From: Trogon surrucura
Lineage: Eukaryota; Chordata; Aves; Trogoniformes; Trogonidae
Assembly: GCA_020746105.1 (NCBI GenBank)
Contig: CM036622.1
Coordinates: 19,135,487 to 19,199,486 of the forward strand
DNA: 64,000 bases
Direction: 5' to 3'
The position numbers were made by a program, and so were the translations under genes. The notes beneath the pieces are model-generated. The model did no database searches. It saw nothing but the letters and a program-made list of their open reading frames with translations, and was not told the origin of the DNA. This document shows, one piece after another, positions 12,781-24,140 of the stretch (position 1 is the first letter of the stretch; each line of letters starts with the position of its first letter).

Positions 12781-13730
12781 TGTGATGGGTTTGTGTCTGG
12801 CAGGGGTTTTTAGCAGTGGAGGGAGGGCTGTGGGGGTGGCTCCTTGCAAAACTTAAAGAGCCTCCCCCAGTCCAAGTAAAAGCTGGACCACCTCTGGCCA
12901 AGGCCAGGCCAATCAGTACCTCTGTGATCAATGTATTTAAGAGGTGAAGCCTCTTGGGCCAGCCTCCTTGTCCTGTCTTTTGTGTTGGGGGGTTATTTGT
13001 TTTGGAGAGGAGTAGGAGATGAGAGAGAACAAAACACGTGGTCAGTGAGGAAGGAGAAGAAGGGTGCTGTAACAGTGTTCTCCAGAGACCCGTGGTGAGA
13101 GACAGCAGGCTGAAGGTCTTGCCGACTCAGGAGATGAATGCTGGCAAAACATCCTGGATGCAGCAGCATGTGAAGACTCCATGCCAGGAGAGAGACAGAT
13201 CACACAGGAGCAGAGGACACTGCAACCCACCGGTGGGTCCCACGCGAGCGTGAGGACTCATGTGGAGAAAGAGGATTGTCTCCCATGATGAGGACACCAC
13301 GTGGCATCAGGGGAAGACTCCAAGAAGTCCTCTTCCCAAGGAGAAAGGATTGCCATGGACAGTGAGTAATAGGCAGGTGGCATCACCCATCCCCTGCCCT
13401 GCTGCTCCAATAGAGGAGAGGATGTAGCCAAGAAGGAGGGAGGGGTTGGGGGAAGGGTATTTACAATCAAGTTGTATTTATTTTCTCTCACTATCCTATT
13501 CTGATCTAGTTGATAATTGGTGGTGGTAAATTAAATTTATGTTTTTCTCCCCAAGTCTACTCTGTTTTTTGCCCGTGACCATAAGTGGTGAATGAGCACT
13601 CCCTGTCCTAATCAATCCTTGAGCCTTTTTGTTGAATTTTCTCCCTCCCCATCCCTAAAGGGAGGGGGGTTGAGGGTGAGCAAATGGCTGGCATCTCTTG
13701 TTCTCAGCGGGGCAGGCTCAAACTATGGCA
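12781..13730 (+). mobile_element. Solo LTR of an avian endogenous retrovirus (ERVL-like)
   Basis: About 950 bp beginning TGTGATGGGTT and ending in a stretch closing with ATGGCA, giving the TG...CA ends of an LTR. A TATA-like TATTTAAGAGG lies at about 12,933. The 3' part has features I associate with bird ERV LTRs: TTGATAATTGGTGGTGGTAAATTAAATT, 'TCTGTTTTTTGCCCGTGACC' and an A/G-rich 'GGGAGGGGGGTTGAGGGTGAGC' block before the end. No adjacent internal retroviral sequence or second LTR is seen, so it is a solo LTR. Flanks (AATAAAC before, TAAGTA after) do not give a clean target duplication. Family name is from memory of the LTR style. Confidence 0.65.
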
Positions 13731-14929
13731 TAAGTAAAAGACAGTCAGTCTTTCTATGTAAGATTCACAGCTTTCCTAGTGTCTAGTTGTGAGAATCAGC
13801 AATGACTGTATTAATAAAAATTTTCTCCTATCACATTAGAAGAAATCACACAAAACTCTCACTTGACAATTCAGGTTACAACAGTGCACACTAAGCTACA
13901 GGCTACAGTAGGGTGGAAAGACTACAATGAAACGACACTGCATTTTTCCCAAGCATGACAAAATTATTCTAAAGCTGTTAAAAGGGCATTTGAACACTGT
14001 CTTCTTGTTGTTACCTGATACAATCAGTTAATGAAGAAAACAAGAAAGTCACAGACTATACAAGTCACATTTCCCTCCAGGAGAAAAAGAATAATTGTAG
14101 AAGAAATAAGAAAAGATTACCATGCCTAATAATTCAAATGCCAGCAATTAACAGCCCAATAAAAATTGCCTAGGTTTTCCACACAAATCTTATGATCCAC
14201 CTGCAATAAAAACCATGGAGTGTATCTCTGCTTCAAGTGGAAGTCACATGAAGGAGGCGTAAGTATAACCAATTCAGCAAGTTAAAGAACCTTGTATGTC
14301 AAGATAATGTGGGTATTTTCTCTAAAGAGGCCTATTATCTCGGAAATTTCTGATTTTATTCTCAATATTACTAAATCAGATCTTCTAAAAAGTTGTGTGA
14401 ATCCATAAACATATACAACCTCCAAACATAATATTAGAATGTGTGATGGCATATAAACAAGAATAGTAAATAATAAAAAGACTTTTGAGTAAAGTAAACA
14501 AAAAGATACTGTGATGCAGACAGCTTGCTCACATTTCCTACCCAGTTTGCCTGTGTGGACTTGGCAACTTGTCTTGGGTGCATGTAGCAGGGGCAGCCTC
14601 TGTGGGAAAAGGTCAGTGGCTGCCCTATGCTGGACACAAATGGTTCCAGACGGTTTTGCAATGGACCCACAGCATGTCAAAGCTGAGTCCATCAGCCAAG
14701 TTGGTGGCATTTTTCTTAAAACATATCTAAGAAAGAGAAGAAAATGCCAGAGAGGAGGAGGGAATAGAAAGAGAGAACAGAGAGATCACCAAGGACAGAA
14801 GAGGGGAAAGGGAAGGAAGTGCTCCATGCCAGATATTCTCTGTAACCCATGAGACACTTACTTTATATCATGGATTTGAAACACCGCAACTACACTCACA
14901 AAACACACCTCTCTCCAATCCATGTTGGT
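13731..14929. other. Intergenic, no gene seen
   Basis: Open frames of up to 142 codons at 14,282-14,852 overlap on both strands, have no recognisable domain, and look like chance. Confidence 0.5.
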
Positions 14930-15890
14930 AAGAACATTAGGGGTTGGAAGGGACCTCAAAAGATCATCTAGTCCAACCCCCCTGCCAGAGCAGGATCACC
15001 TACAGTAGAGCGCAGAGGAATGCATCCAGGCGGGTTTTGAATGTCTCCAGAGAAGGAGACTCCACAAGCTCCCTGGGCAGCCTGTTCCAGTGCTCTGTCA
15101 CCCTCACTGTGAAAAAGTTTTTTTTAATATTTTTGTGGAACCTCCTATGTTCCAGCTTCCACCCATTGCCCCTTGTCCTGTCAATGGATGCTGCTGAAAA
15201 GAGCCTGGCTCCGTCCTCCTGATGCTCCCCCTTGACATATTTATAAACATTAAGGAGGTCACCCCTCAGCCTCCTCTTCTCCAAGCTAAAGAGACCCAGC
15301 TCCTCCAGCCTTTCCTCATAAGGGAGATGCTCCACTCCCTTAATCATCCTAGTTGCCCTGCGCTGGACTCTCTCCAGCAGTTCCCTGTCCTTCTTGAACT
15401 GAGGGGCCCAGAACTGGACACAATATTGCAGATGTGGCCTCACCAGGGCAGAGTAGAGGGGCAGGAGGACCTCTCTTGACCTACTTGCTACTCCCCTTCT
15501 AATACACCCCAGGATGCCATTGGCCTTCTTGGCCATGAGGGCACATTGCTGGCTCATGGTCATCCTGTTGTCCACTAGAACCCCCAGGTCCCTTTCTCCT
15601 ACACTGCTCTCCAGCAGGGCAGTCCCCAACCTATACTGGCACATGGGGTTATTCCTTCCCAGGTGCAAAATTCTACACTTGTCCTTGTTGAACTTCATAA
15701 GATTTCTCCCCGCCCAGCCCTCCAGCCCGTCTAGGTCTCTCTGAATGGCAGCACAGCCTTCCGGTGTGTCACCACTCCTCCCAGTTTTGTGTCATCAGCA
15801 AATATGCTGACAGTGCTCTCTAATCGCTCATCCAGGTCATTGATGAATATATTGAAAAGCCCTGGCCCCAGCACTGACCCCTGAGGGACA
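14930..15890 (-). mobile_element. CR1 LINE, ~960 bp, 5'-truncated in the reverse transcriptase
   Basis: The longest CR1 copy in the window, on the minus strand. From the high-coordinate end it opens with the RT segment '[20 protein letters not shown]' and the catalytic-box remnant '[10 protein letters not shown]' (about 15,780-15,890). It runs through the RT thumb/C-terminal region and ends in the 3' UTR at about 14,930. It shares its tail subfamily with the copies at 7,141 and 19,145. It has lost the endonuclease and most of RT, so it cannot move by itself. Confidence 0.95.
15000..15698 (-). pseudogene. CR1 reverse transcriptase C-terminal fragment, 232 open codons
   Basis: Minus-strand open frame matching the C-terminal part of the CR1 ORF2 protein. 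Readable blocks include '[12 protein letters not shown]', '[20 protein letters not shown]', '[20 protein letters not shown]', '[19 protein letters not shown]' and '[20 protein letters not shown]'. Full CR1 ORF2 proteins are roughly four times longer and carry an N-terminal endonuclease that is absent. The preceding FADD-box segment is in a different frame, so a frameshift separates it from this frame. The first Met is internal to the family and not a genuine start. It stays open because the insertion is fairly young; nothing suggests expression. Confidence 0.9.
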
Positions 15891-18800
15891 CTGTGTTTTT
15901 GTTAGGTGACAGAGCACAAGAACAGGTATGGAAACTGCCACACAGTTTTGGGCGCTGGTACTATGCTGGTGTGCCTGATCTCCGCTCAGCCTCCCCTCCA
16001 TTAACAACACATGACGTACATGATAGGGTACAGGACTGAAGAGGCTCTCAGGACAAATCTTGAATACTGTATGTAATGGTCCATGCTTTAGGTCCACGCT
16101 TTAGGTCCACACAGTACAGGGAACAGCTGGAAGATATATCCATCTCTCACCTTCATGATTTTCAAAGTCGAGTTTGTCTATTCCTATTGTGCAGTATCCA
16201 CAGCATAGAGAAGCCAAAGCAACGCCGAACATCGTCCTTTGTGAAAAACCAATGTGCACATGTTCTAGCTCATAAATTTGAGTTATGGCACTGATCTCAG
16301 CAACGCTGACTGAGGAAAAAAAAAATTAGGCACAATATCGACAAGGTGGGGGAAGGGAGGGGGCAGACAGGCTGGCTGCTGCACCAGGGGAGTAGAGTTA
16401 TTAAATCAGCATTTGTAAGGTACTTTTGTATCTTCACATTGAGGACAATTTCACGCAACCTCCCAAAGTGTTCTTAAATCCAAAAGGGTAGAGAGCATTA
16501 AGAGGAAAAAACCACAAGTTCTAGAGGACAGAATTCACACTAGAAAACAATCGAGAAGCTATTTAAAGGGATGAGATGGCTTGTTACATTAGGGTATACC
16601 ACTCTGGCTGACTGCCACATCAAGGAAGGAAAAGAGGGCATGTAATAGCCGCATAACCTGCCCAATACATCCTGCAAGTGTCTGCCCTGGACAGTGGCTT
16701 GGGTGCTTCCGCAGGACTCTGTCCTCTGGTCCTGTTTTTGCAGCATATATATGTATATATATGCTCCTTATACAGCCTCTCTCTCTCTCTCTCTCTCTCT
16801 GACACTATATCGAAACAAATATGAAAAGGATCTTTAATTTTTGCATCAGATTTATGTGGTTTCCTTTCTTTAGCAATCAGAAATTCTCTTTTAAGAAACT
16901 GATTTGAAATACTAATTGGATTTTTTAATCTAGGAGCATGTATCAGTAACTGGCATAAAGTATCGATAGGGATTTCAGTGTCCTAAGACCTACAAAAGTG
17001 GAACAAACATTTAAAGGAGGGATGCATAAAAAGAGAGTTTAGCAGTAAGGATTAATTCTTGTGGGATCAGTTTCCTCGGGATATGATTTAAAACATTAAG
17101 ATTCATTGTTTCAGACACATATATGATAAAGAAAACAATCAAAACCACATGCCAGATATTCAACTGGATAATAATAAACCTGGTATCCAAGTGCTACAGT
17201 CATTCACAAAAAGAGATTGCAGTGGTAAGAACTGAAGACCTACAGATTAGATATCACAGAACGTGGTGTCTCAGTTCACATGTGGACAGAAGTCACCAAA
17301 AGTCTCTTAACTTTTCTTCAATACAGCATTTTTTTCACTTCTGAAGCCTCTAATAATTTGATACCGCCGCAGCAACCAAAAAAAAAATTAGAGTCATATA
17401 AAGTCATGAAATACTCATTGCTGAATTCTCAACAATGATGGGAGTCATCAGCCCAGATCTGTATGTGAGGATGGATTGAAATGACACTATCCCAAAGCAC
17501 CCGTAAGCTCCTGTTTGGTATTGCATTGTGCATTTTGGCACAGCTCATTCCGCAACAAAATAACTAAAATTCTTTTGCAATTCTGATGCAGTTATTAATG
17601 CAGCAATTGACTAGAAGAATACCTACAAGTAGCCTAGAAAACAGCAAGGAGACAATTAGTCTGAATTGCTAGCAGCAGAAAAGCATTGGAAACAATCTTT
17701 TGCAAACTCCTCTCTCCTGAAGGCTATGCACATTTAGACTACAAACCTGATTATGGAAAAATACTGCACAATACTCACAGATAAATTTACAAGCATGGGG
17801 ATTCTTGGCTGATATTAGACTATACAATCTTCATTTTTTTTCCCTCCTGAATCAGTTAATACAGTGAAGTATCTTTGATGCTGTAGAAGAACATTCCAAC
17901 TTGAGCGGCTTGCTCAATTATATCAGCCAAACTAAAATCAGAAGAGTTAAGCTTTGATGGACTAGGGTAACAGTCCACCAAAAAAGCACAAACAATATCT
18001 TCTTCCCATTTTCCTGCATTCAGTTGCTACCAGGAACCGTGTGGAATGTTCTGGTGAGGGAAGCGATGAAGAAAAGTACAACTCAAGGGTGATCAAGATC
18101 CTAACAACAACAAAAAAATCCCACTGATTTCAACACTTTAAACAAAAATATTTTTTTTCCTCTCTGTCTCTCTATTCTTTGCTGTTTCCACATCTCCTAC
18201 TCCGATGCTGTAACACGCAGCTGGCGTTACAGCTAACAGCAGAACGGCTCTTCCCTGTGCGCTGCTCCCCCCATCTCACTTCCGCCTAGTGACAAAATTC
18301 ACCTTAATTGCAACTAAGCAATAACAGATCCCATATATTTAAAGAGGATCTATCTCTCACTCCACTTCCCAGACATTAGCTTTACCCTCCAGCTGGTCCC
18401 TTAGCAGCTTTGCTGTTCCAACATAGTATTTTAATAAGACCCAGTATCTACAACTTCTGAGGACTTCGCATTTGCATGCTAAACACCGCTCTTCAGCCAT
18501 TTAGCAATGTCCCTGAAGAAAAAGGCCTTCTTAAAATTTTAATTTTTTTGCTGATCATCCCAAGGCAGTACATTTATTCTCATCAGAAGGAATAAAATGA
18601 AAGTTTTCCAAAAACAGTTGGCGGCAGCATTTGTCAAGAACGACCAAGTTTTGATTAAGGTGCTTGCAAACACTAGAGATACAAAACACAACACTTCAAG
18701 CAAGATATTTCAGAGGTCCACAGGTTTTAAGCATTGCACAGCACTTATGCATGTGAGTAAGCATACGTTGAGCAGGATATTTTCTTATTTATTTAAAGAA

Positions 18801-19144
18801 TGACAGTGTCCGTGCCTCTCCCTCGGCTTTTCTAACCAGGGAAGGGGACTTTGCAGAGCTGATACCAGCCTGCCAGAGGGAAGAGCCCAATTTCCTCACA
18901 AAAAGTAAAAATTACGTTCATAGAAAAGGTGCCGGTGGCAGAAGAATATGCCAGGGGTTGGCTGGGGGAGTAAAAACCACTGTGATTTCTGTCAGGTCTG
19001 TGCATGCAAACCAGAGTGATTTTACCGCTGTGTAGGTCATGGGAAAGGGGAATTAAGTAGGATAATTAAGAACGAACACCAACATGTGTTTAAATTATTG
19101 GAAAGGAAGCAATCACCAGCAGAACACTGTCAGGAGTAAGTCAA
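15891..19144. other. Intergenic, no gene seen
   Basis: Holds an (AT)n/(TC)n microsatellite at 16,745-16,800 and a short tandem duplication (GCTTTAGGTCCAC twice, about 16,084-16,109). Nothing else recognised. Confidence 0.5.
16777..16800. repeat. (TC)n microsatellite
   Basis: Twelve CT dinucleotides in a row, just downstream of an alternating AT stretch (16,745-16,763). Confidence 0.95.
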
Positions 19145-19224
19145 GTTCTGCTCTGGCAGGGGGATTGGACTTGATGATCTTTCGAGGTCCCTTCCAATCC
19201 CTAACATTCTGTGATTCTGTGAAT
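19145..19224 (+). mobile_element. CR1 LINE 3' tail fragment
   Basis: Plus-strand CR1 terminus: 'TGCTCTGGCAGGGGGATTGG', 'GATCTTTCGAGGTCCCTTCC' and a closing CATTCTGTGATTCTGTGA. This is the plus-strand version of the tail seen at 14,930 and 7,141. Only ~80 bp remain. Confidence 0.9.
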
Positions 19225-20119
19225 TACATGCTAGATGAAGGCCTTGCCTAAATACAAGAGTTGCACCATTTTAATTCAAATCAATTACCAACTTCGTTCT
19301 AGTTACACAGGTGCAAAAGTCTTTGCAGACAATCTTGTACCAGTTTATAACTGGCTTACGTTATTTACACATATCCACACAGGGTTGCACCTGCTTAATT
19401 AAAATTATTTAAAAAAACATTTTAAACTCGTGTCATTTTATCTATCTGGAGACTAACAGGTATTTTTAAAATGTACTAAACTTCCAATTCTCAAAGATAA
19501 TTATGTGCAATAGTATTATGTCTTCTTCCATTTAAACATTTCCACACATTTTTAAACAATGATCATCTGAGCACACAGCTGAAAACAAGCATCCTCCACC
19601 ACGTCAAGTTACGCTCAGCTGTGTTACTTACATTATAGTATTCTTTAGTTCAGGAAGTATTGTATCATTAATTTGTAAAGCCATCCTCAAAAAAGTCTTA
19701 ACACCAAACTTAACTTGCTCATCTGCAGGACCACAAATCTGAAAGGGCTATTTAAGAGACTTGTTTATTCACCTCAAACCTGAACTGCTCTTCCAACCAA
19801 TAAAGTACAAATTGTTCGCACTAACCATAAGTCTGTGCTTCTGATTAATAATTCATTACCTGGATGTGTCCATGTGCATGTTTTATTATTACCTGGATGT
19901 GTCCACGTGTTTTTCTGCGCAGATTTTGTTTGCCGTTCTATCAATAGCAGGCTGAACATCAGGGACACAGTAGCTGTGCTGATGAATGAGGAACTCTCAT
20001 CTGACACTTCCCTGCATGCAGCTCCACAAGTTTCAGGATGCTCTGGTTTGTACAACTATAACACAAATTCTGCGCTTGTGGTGTTGGGTGACGCAGTCTA
20101 GGGGCGGAATTGTAGTGTA
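19225..20119. other. Intergenic, no gene seen
   Basis: A 33-bp segment containing ATTACCTGGATGTGTCCA is tandemly duplicated at 19,855 and 19,888. No gene recognised. Confidence 0.5.
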
Positions 20120-20189
20120 GGGTTAATGGTTGGACTCGATGATCCCAAGGGTCTTTTCCAACCTGAACTGTTCTATGATTCTATGATTA
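20120..20189 (+). mobile_element. CR1 LINE 3' tail fragment
   Basis: Plus-strand tail with 'GGTTGGACTCGATGATC', 'GTCTTTTCCAACCTGAAC' and the terminal TTCTATGATTCTATGATT octamer repeat. It is a different CR1 subfamily from the 19,145 copy, whose tail reads TTCTGTGA. Confidence 0.92.
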
Positions 20190-22440
20190 TCTCCTAAATA
20201 ATTCCATTATTAAGGAAGGTTGGAAAGGAAATAAGCTTTCTTTTCCTTTAGGCATATTTGGTTACTACTTCGCACACTCAGAATAGGAAGCTGATTTTCT
20301 ATAAGCAGAATGGTTCAGGATCACTGTGCAAAGTCAACTCCTCAGGGGTTAATGTGGACATTTTTGTTGGGTTGTGTGTTCAAAGAAACCACCACCACAT
20401 GCAGTGAAACAAATCAAAACAAATTACTTTAAAACAAATAGAACACAAAAGGATGGGGGGGGGAAATAAGAATAAGAAGATATGAAATACCTCTTCCCCA
20501 TCAAGCTATTAATATGAGTTGAATGCAGTTTTCAGTAGATATGTTTTGTATCTCCTCTACAGAAATGTAAATTCCATTGGTGTCAAGGCAGTAGAGCATA
20601 CAGATCTCTGAATCCTGCCATTTAACTATATGAGTCTATGAATTTCCATCTGTATGCATTTATGTGATCAATTTTTATAAGACTACTAAATCTTATTTCA
20701 TACAGAAATTTAAACAACGTATTTACAGAAACATTAATAAAAGCTTTCGCTAGAACTGTAGTTATGCTGCCAGTAAATTTCATTGCCCAAGCTCTGAGGT
20801 ATTCAACAGAACAGACATCTGAACAGTTCAAAAATAAATAGGCAACAATATCATTTGTTACCAATGACAAAGAAACACTTTACCATTAGTCAGCATTCAA
20901 ATAAATCACATTGTCTGGGCTTGTCTATGCTTCAAAAATTGTCTGATTTAAATCTGTCAGTATAGTCGAACTGATGTAACCTCCCTGTTGGATATAAACG
21001 TTATAGCACTGAAATTTAAAGTAAACACCATATAACTTTATTCATACCATGATCTGAAATATATTTTCTAATAAGATTCCCATTCAAAGAAAGTTAATAC
21101 TAAATTGTACATAAATTTTGATACACACTTTTTTTTTTTCCCCAGCTGATATGCATCAGTCCTTTTTGGCTCCTTAACAGCTACGAAAACAGTGGTGCAG
21201 GGAGGTGGGGAGAAGAGACAAAGGTATCCTACATACAAACTAAAACTTAAGGCAGGAACTCTACTGAATCATTAAGCTTGAATTGCTCTTAGAAAAAAAG
21301 ATCCCAGTTTTAAGTACGGAAATACTTAAAGCATTGTCATTTTAGAAAAGTATACCAGGACTAAGCCTGTTGTAAAATCAGTGAATGCCTTTTAGAAAAC
21401 ACTTGATAGTTGCAAATTTCCAGTCACATTCGCTCTTTGTCCATGAGCCAATTAAAAAAAAAAAAAATCCTTCACTTGAAATGCCAGCTGGCCAACTCAT
21501 TAAAAAAGCCTCACTGACAGCACTAGACAAGGGGCAAATGTCAAAGCTGGTTTACCTTGAGCATATTATTGGCCTATTTAAACACGAATAAGAAAGAACC
21601 CAGTATTAAAAGAACCAAAACAACCAAACAAAAAAAAAAAGCCACTAAACAAAACCTATAAAAAAACTATAGCCTTTTAAGAGCCAGATTCAGCAAAGCT
21701 GAATCTGAAAATTTTCTAGAAGTTTTCTTAAGGCTTATGCTGAAAAAGTATGGAGCTCCGTAGAAATAACGGTATGTGCTCATCTTAAAACATACACATG
21801 CCTTACAGTACAGTAACTTTCCTTTCAAAATCAGTGACAAAGTCACAGCTTTGACTAATGCAAGGGTTGAGGAAAAATAGATTCTCACACACATTGTTAA
21901 ACAGAGCTTTTCACCAGGAGAACAACTTTAATAGAAAGGTTTTCACTTTGTTTGGAAAGAAGCATACTGTTCTCTTCCTCTGGCAAGTAAAATAAAAAAT
22001 AGAGAGTAGCAAGGATTAATTAAAATGATGCTAGTCAGCTGAGGCCCAGCATAGTCCACAATGGTATTAGTAAAATTAAACTGCAAATCTTCAGGACCTC
22101 TGACAAGCCGTGTTTGTTTATCAAAGTAAATGCCTGCAGCTCAGACAGCAAGACCCTGGCTATTTCATTTCAAAAATACAGCCTCACATAAAAATAGCAA
22201 AATGGGTTGTTGGTGTAAACAATGCAAACAACTACGTGGTTTTTATTTTGCCTCTACTTGGTTTCATACTCCTAAAAGCAGGCAGCCTCCTCCCATCTCC
22301 GCGGGGAATGGAGGCCAGCACAGCTCAAACGGCACCGCCGCAAAACCTCGGTCACTGTCACTTGTCTCCACGTTCTCCTGACAACTGCAGGTTTCACAGT
22401 CTACCTGAGGAAGTTACAAGACTCCCAAATTATGAAAACT
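20190..22440. other. Intergenic, upstream flank of the CpG island
   Basis: AT-rich down to about 22,280, where CpG content starts to rise. No gene or repeat recognised. Confidence 0.5.
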
Positions 22441-22910
22441 CCTACGAGCGAGGTCGCTTTTGGAAAGGGAAAAAAAAAAAAACCAACACGAAAAAAGGCC
22501 ACGTTTTCGCCAGCCGGTCCCTGCAGCCGGCGGCCCCAGCGCAGGACAGGTGTCCGCACGGGGCCGAGGGCCGCAAACTCCTCCAGGCACCGGCCGGGCC
22601 CCGCGTCCGGCTGCGGCTCCGAGCTGCCCGCTGGCCCACCCTCGGCACAACGCCAGCCCCGCTCCCGCCGGGGGAACCGAACACGGGCACCGAGCGGGCC
22701 GCAGGGCACACGCGAGCCCCGCGGAGGCACCACGCCCAGGAGCGAGCTCGTCACCGCGGAAGACAAACACAGAGAGGGCTCCAGGGCCGAGCCGGTTAAC
22801 AAGCGGTTGCCGCCAGTCCAGGGCCCGCCTCAAGGGAGCTCCCCGGCGCCGCCGCTGCCACACGGCTAAAGCCGTGACGAGCAACCGCGGCCACTGCCCC
22901 GGCCGCGCCG

Positions 22911-22929
22911 ACTACAGCTCCCGGCAGGC
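22911..22929 (+). promoter_or_regulatory. ZNF143/Staf (SBS)-like site
   Basis: ACTACAGCTCCCGGCAGGC matches the long ZNF143/Staf consensus ACTACAnnTCCCAGCATGC at nearly all constrained positions (differences at the A of CCCAG and near the 3' end). Such sites are typical of CpG-island promoters, often bidirectional, within ~100 bp of a start. This one is ~950 bp upstream of the STT3B ATG. Confidence 0.6.
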
Positions 22930-23020
22930 CCCGCCCAGAGCACGTCGGGCTCCCCGCCGGCCCACACGCACTGCAGCGCCCCGGCACGGCGCCGGGAGGG
23001 GCGGCCGCTCCTGAGGGCGC

Positions 23021-23051
23021 CACGTGAAGTGGCACGGCTCGCTCCGATTGG
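23021..23051. promoter_or_regulatory. CACGTG E-box and inverted CCAAT box
   Basis: A palindromic CACGTG (23,021-23,026) lies 20 bp before ATTGG (23,047-23,051), the reverse of CCAAT. E-boxes of this form bind USF/MYC-type factors and ATTGG binds NF-Y. Motif presence is seen; use is inferred. Confidence 0.45.
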
Positions 23052-23180
23052 AGCAAACCGCCCCCAGTCACCGCTACCTCCCTCCTTATTTTTTTTTTTT
23101 TAAATCAGTCCCTCCCCAATGACTTAGCGGCGAGGGCAACCTCCTCTCCGCGCGCTGCCACGCCTTCAGCCCCGCCGCTG

Positions 23181-23218
23181 CGATTGGCTGCCTAGTCTCG
23201 CCCCGCCTCTTTTAAATA
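23181..23218 (+). promoter_or_regulatory. Putative core promoter: inverted CCAAT, GC box, TATA-like
   Basis: GATTGGCTG (23,182-23,190), CCCCGCCTC (23,201-23,209) and TTTAAATA (23,211-23,218) are spaced as in a core promoter. They would place a start near 23,245 and give a 5' UTR of about 600 nt before the ATG at 23,860. No transcript data are available, and dispersed CpG-island starts nearer the ATG are equally possible. Confidence 0.45.
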
Positions 23219-23634
23219 CCTGTCGCTCTGTGACAGGTTGTCACGGAGTTCCTGTTAGAAGGGCTAGCACGGGGACTGGTCCATCGCCTGCCCCTCGGAG
23301 CCCCGCCCCTCCCCCGTAGCTCCTCCCCCGCCGGAGGGCGGCAATGTCAAACCACTCGCTCGGGAGGAGCCGACCCACCGGCCTTCGAGCCTTCCCGCCC
23401 ACCCTCGCCCGGGTCCCCGCGCGCCTGTGGACTACCCGCGCTCCGCCCTCGGCCTGCGCGCGCGCGGCCGCCGGCCCCTCCCTCCCCTGCCTCGAGCCCG
23501 GCCCTCGAGCGTCTCGGCTCCTCCCCGCCGCCGTCACTGGCCCCACCCGCGGGCTCCTGCGCCGCACCGGCTCCCCACCCCCCCCGCCACCCACCGCCTT
23601 CCCTCCGCCCCGCCCCGCCCCGCGCTGCCCTGGA

Positions 23635-23706
23635 ATGGTGACGGCGGCGGCGGGAGGCAGAGCTCGGCTGAGCGAGGCGGTGGCAGCGGCGGCGGGGAGT
23701 CAGTGA
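23635..23706 (+). other. Possible upstream ORF in the STT3B 5' UTR
   Basis: An ATG at 23,635 opens 23 codons (alanine-rich) and stops at 23,706, 153 bases before the STT3B ATG. It is in frame with another ATG at 23,344, giving a 120-codon frame if transcription starts further upstream. The context GGAATGG has G at +4 but no purine advantage at -3 beyond G. It matters only if the transcript starts upstream of 23,635. Confidence 0.35.
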
Positions 23707-23859
23707 GGAGCGCGGAGGGAGCGGGCGGGCTCCGCCCCTCTCCTGCCGAGCCTCCCTCCCCCTGCCCTTCCTCCCGCTCCCTCCCCCATCCCTCCTCCTC
23801 CTCCGCCTCCTCTCCGCACGCGCCAGGCGGAGAGGCTGCGAGGGAGCCCCGGGTACAAC

Positions 23860-24140
23860 ATGGCGGAGCACTCGGCCGCCGACAACAAGCACAAACCCGC
23901 CGCCAACTCCGTGGCGCTGCTCAACAGCCGCGGCGGGGCGGGCGGCGGCGGGGCGGCGGCGGCGGCTGCCGGCGGCCCCCCGGCGGGCGGAGGCGGCCTG
24001 TCGGGGGGCCTGTCGCAGCCGGCGGGCTGGCAGTCGCTCCTCTCCTTCACCATCCTCTTCCTGGCCTGGCTGGCCGGCTTCAGCTCCCGGCTCTTCGCCG
24101 TCATCCGCTTCGAGAGCATCATCCACGAGTTCGACCCCTG
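23860..24140 (+). CDS. STT3B: STT3B coding exon 1 (residues 1-93 and two bases of W94)
   Basis: The start ATG follows ACAAC, giving A at -3 and G at +4, a good Kozak context. Residues 1-56 are a cytosolic tail with a Gly/Ala-rich stretch at ~25-50. Residues ~58-82 ([18 protein letters not shown]...) are transmembrane segment 1. The exon ends in the luminal EFDPW motif with D92, a metal ligand. The donor GTGAGT at 24,141 splits the W94 codon after TG, completed by the G that opens exon 2. The tail is lower in complexity and shorter than the human one, as expected for a fast-evolving N-terminus. Confidence 0.97.

Noticed and set aside
14282-14852. 142-codon minus and 113-codon plus open frames
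   Set aside because: They overlap in antisense, have no recognisable motif, and neither has splice or promoter context.
1-22000. Exons of a neighbouring gene (for example GADL1, a known neighbour in mammals)
   Set aside because: I looked for conserved coding segments with AG/GT borders on both strands and found none. In mammals the neighbour is also far away.
22110-23071. Several 80-230 codon frames upstream of STT3B
   Set aside because: They overlap one another on both strands at the CpG island edge and resemble no family.
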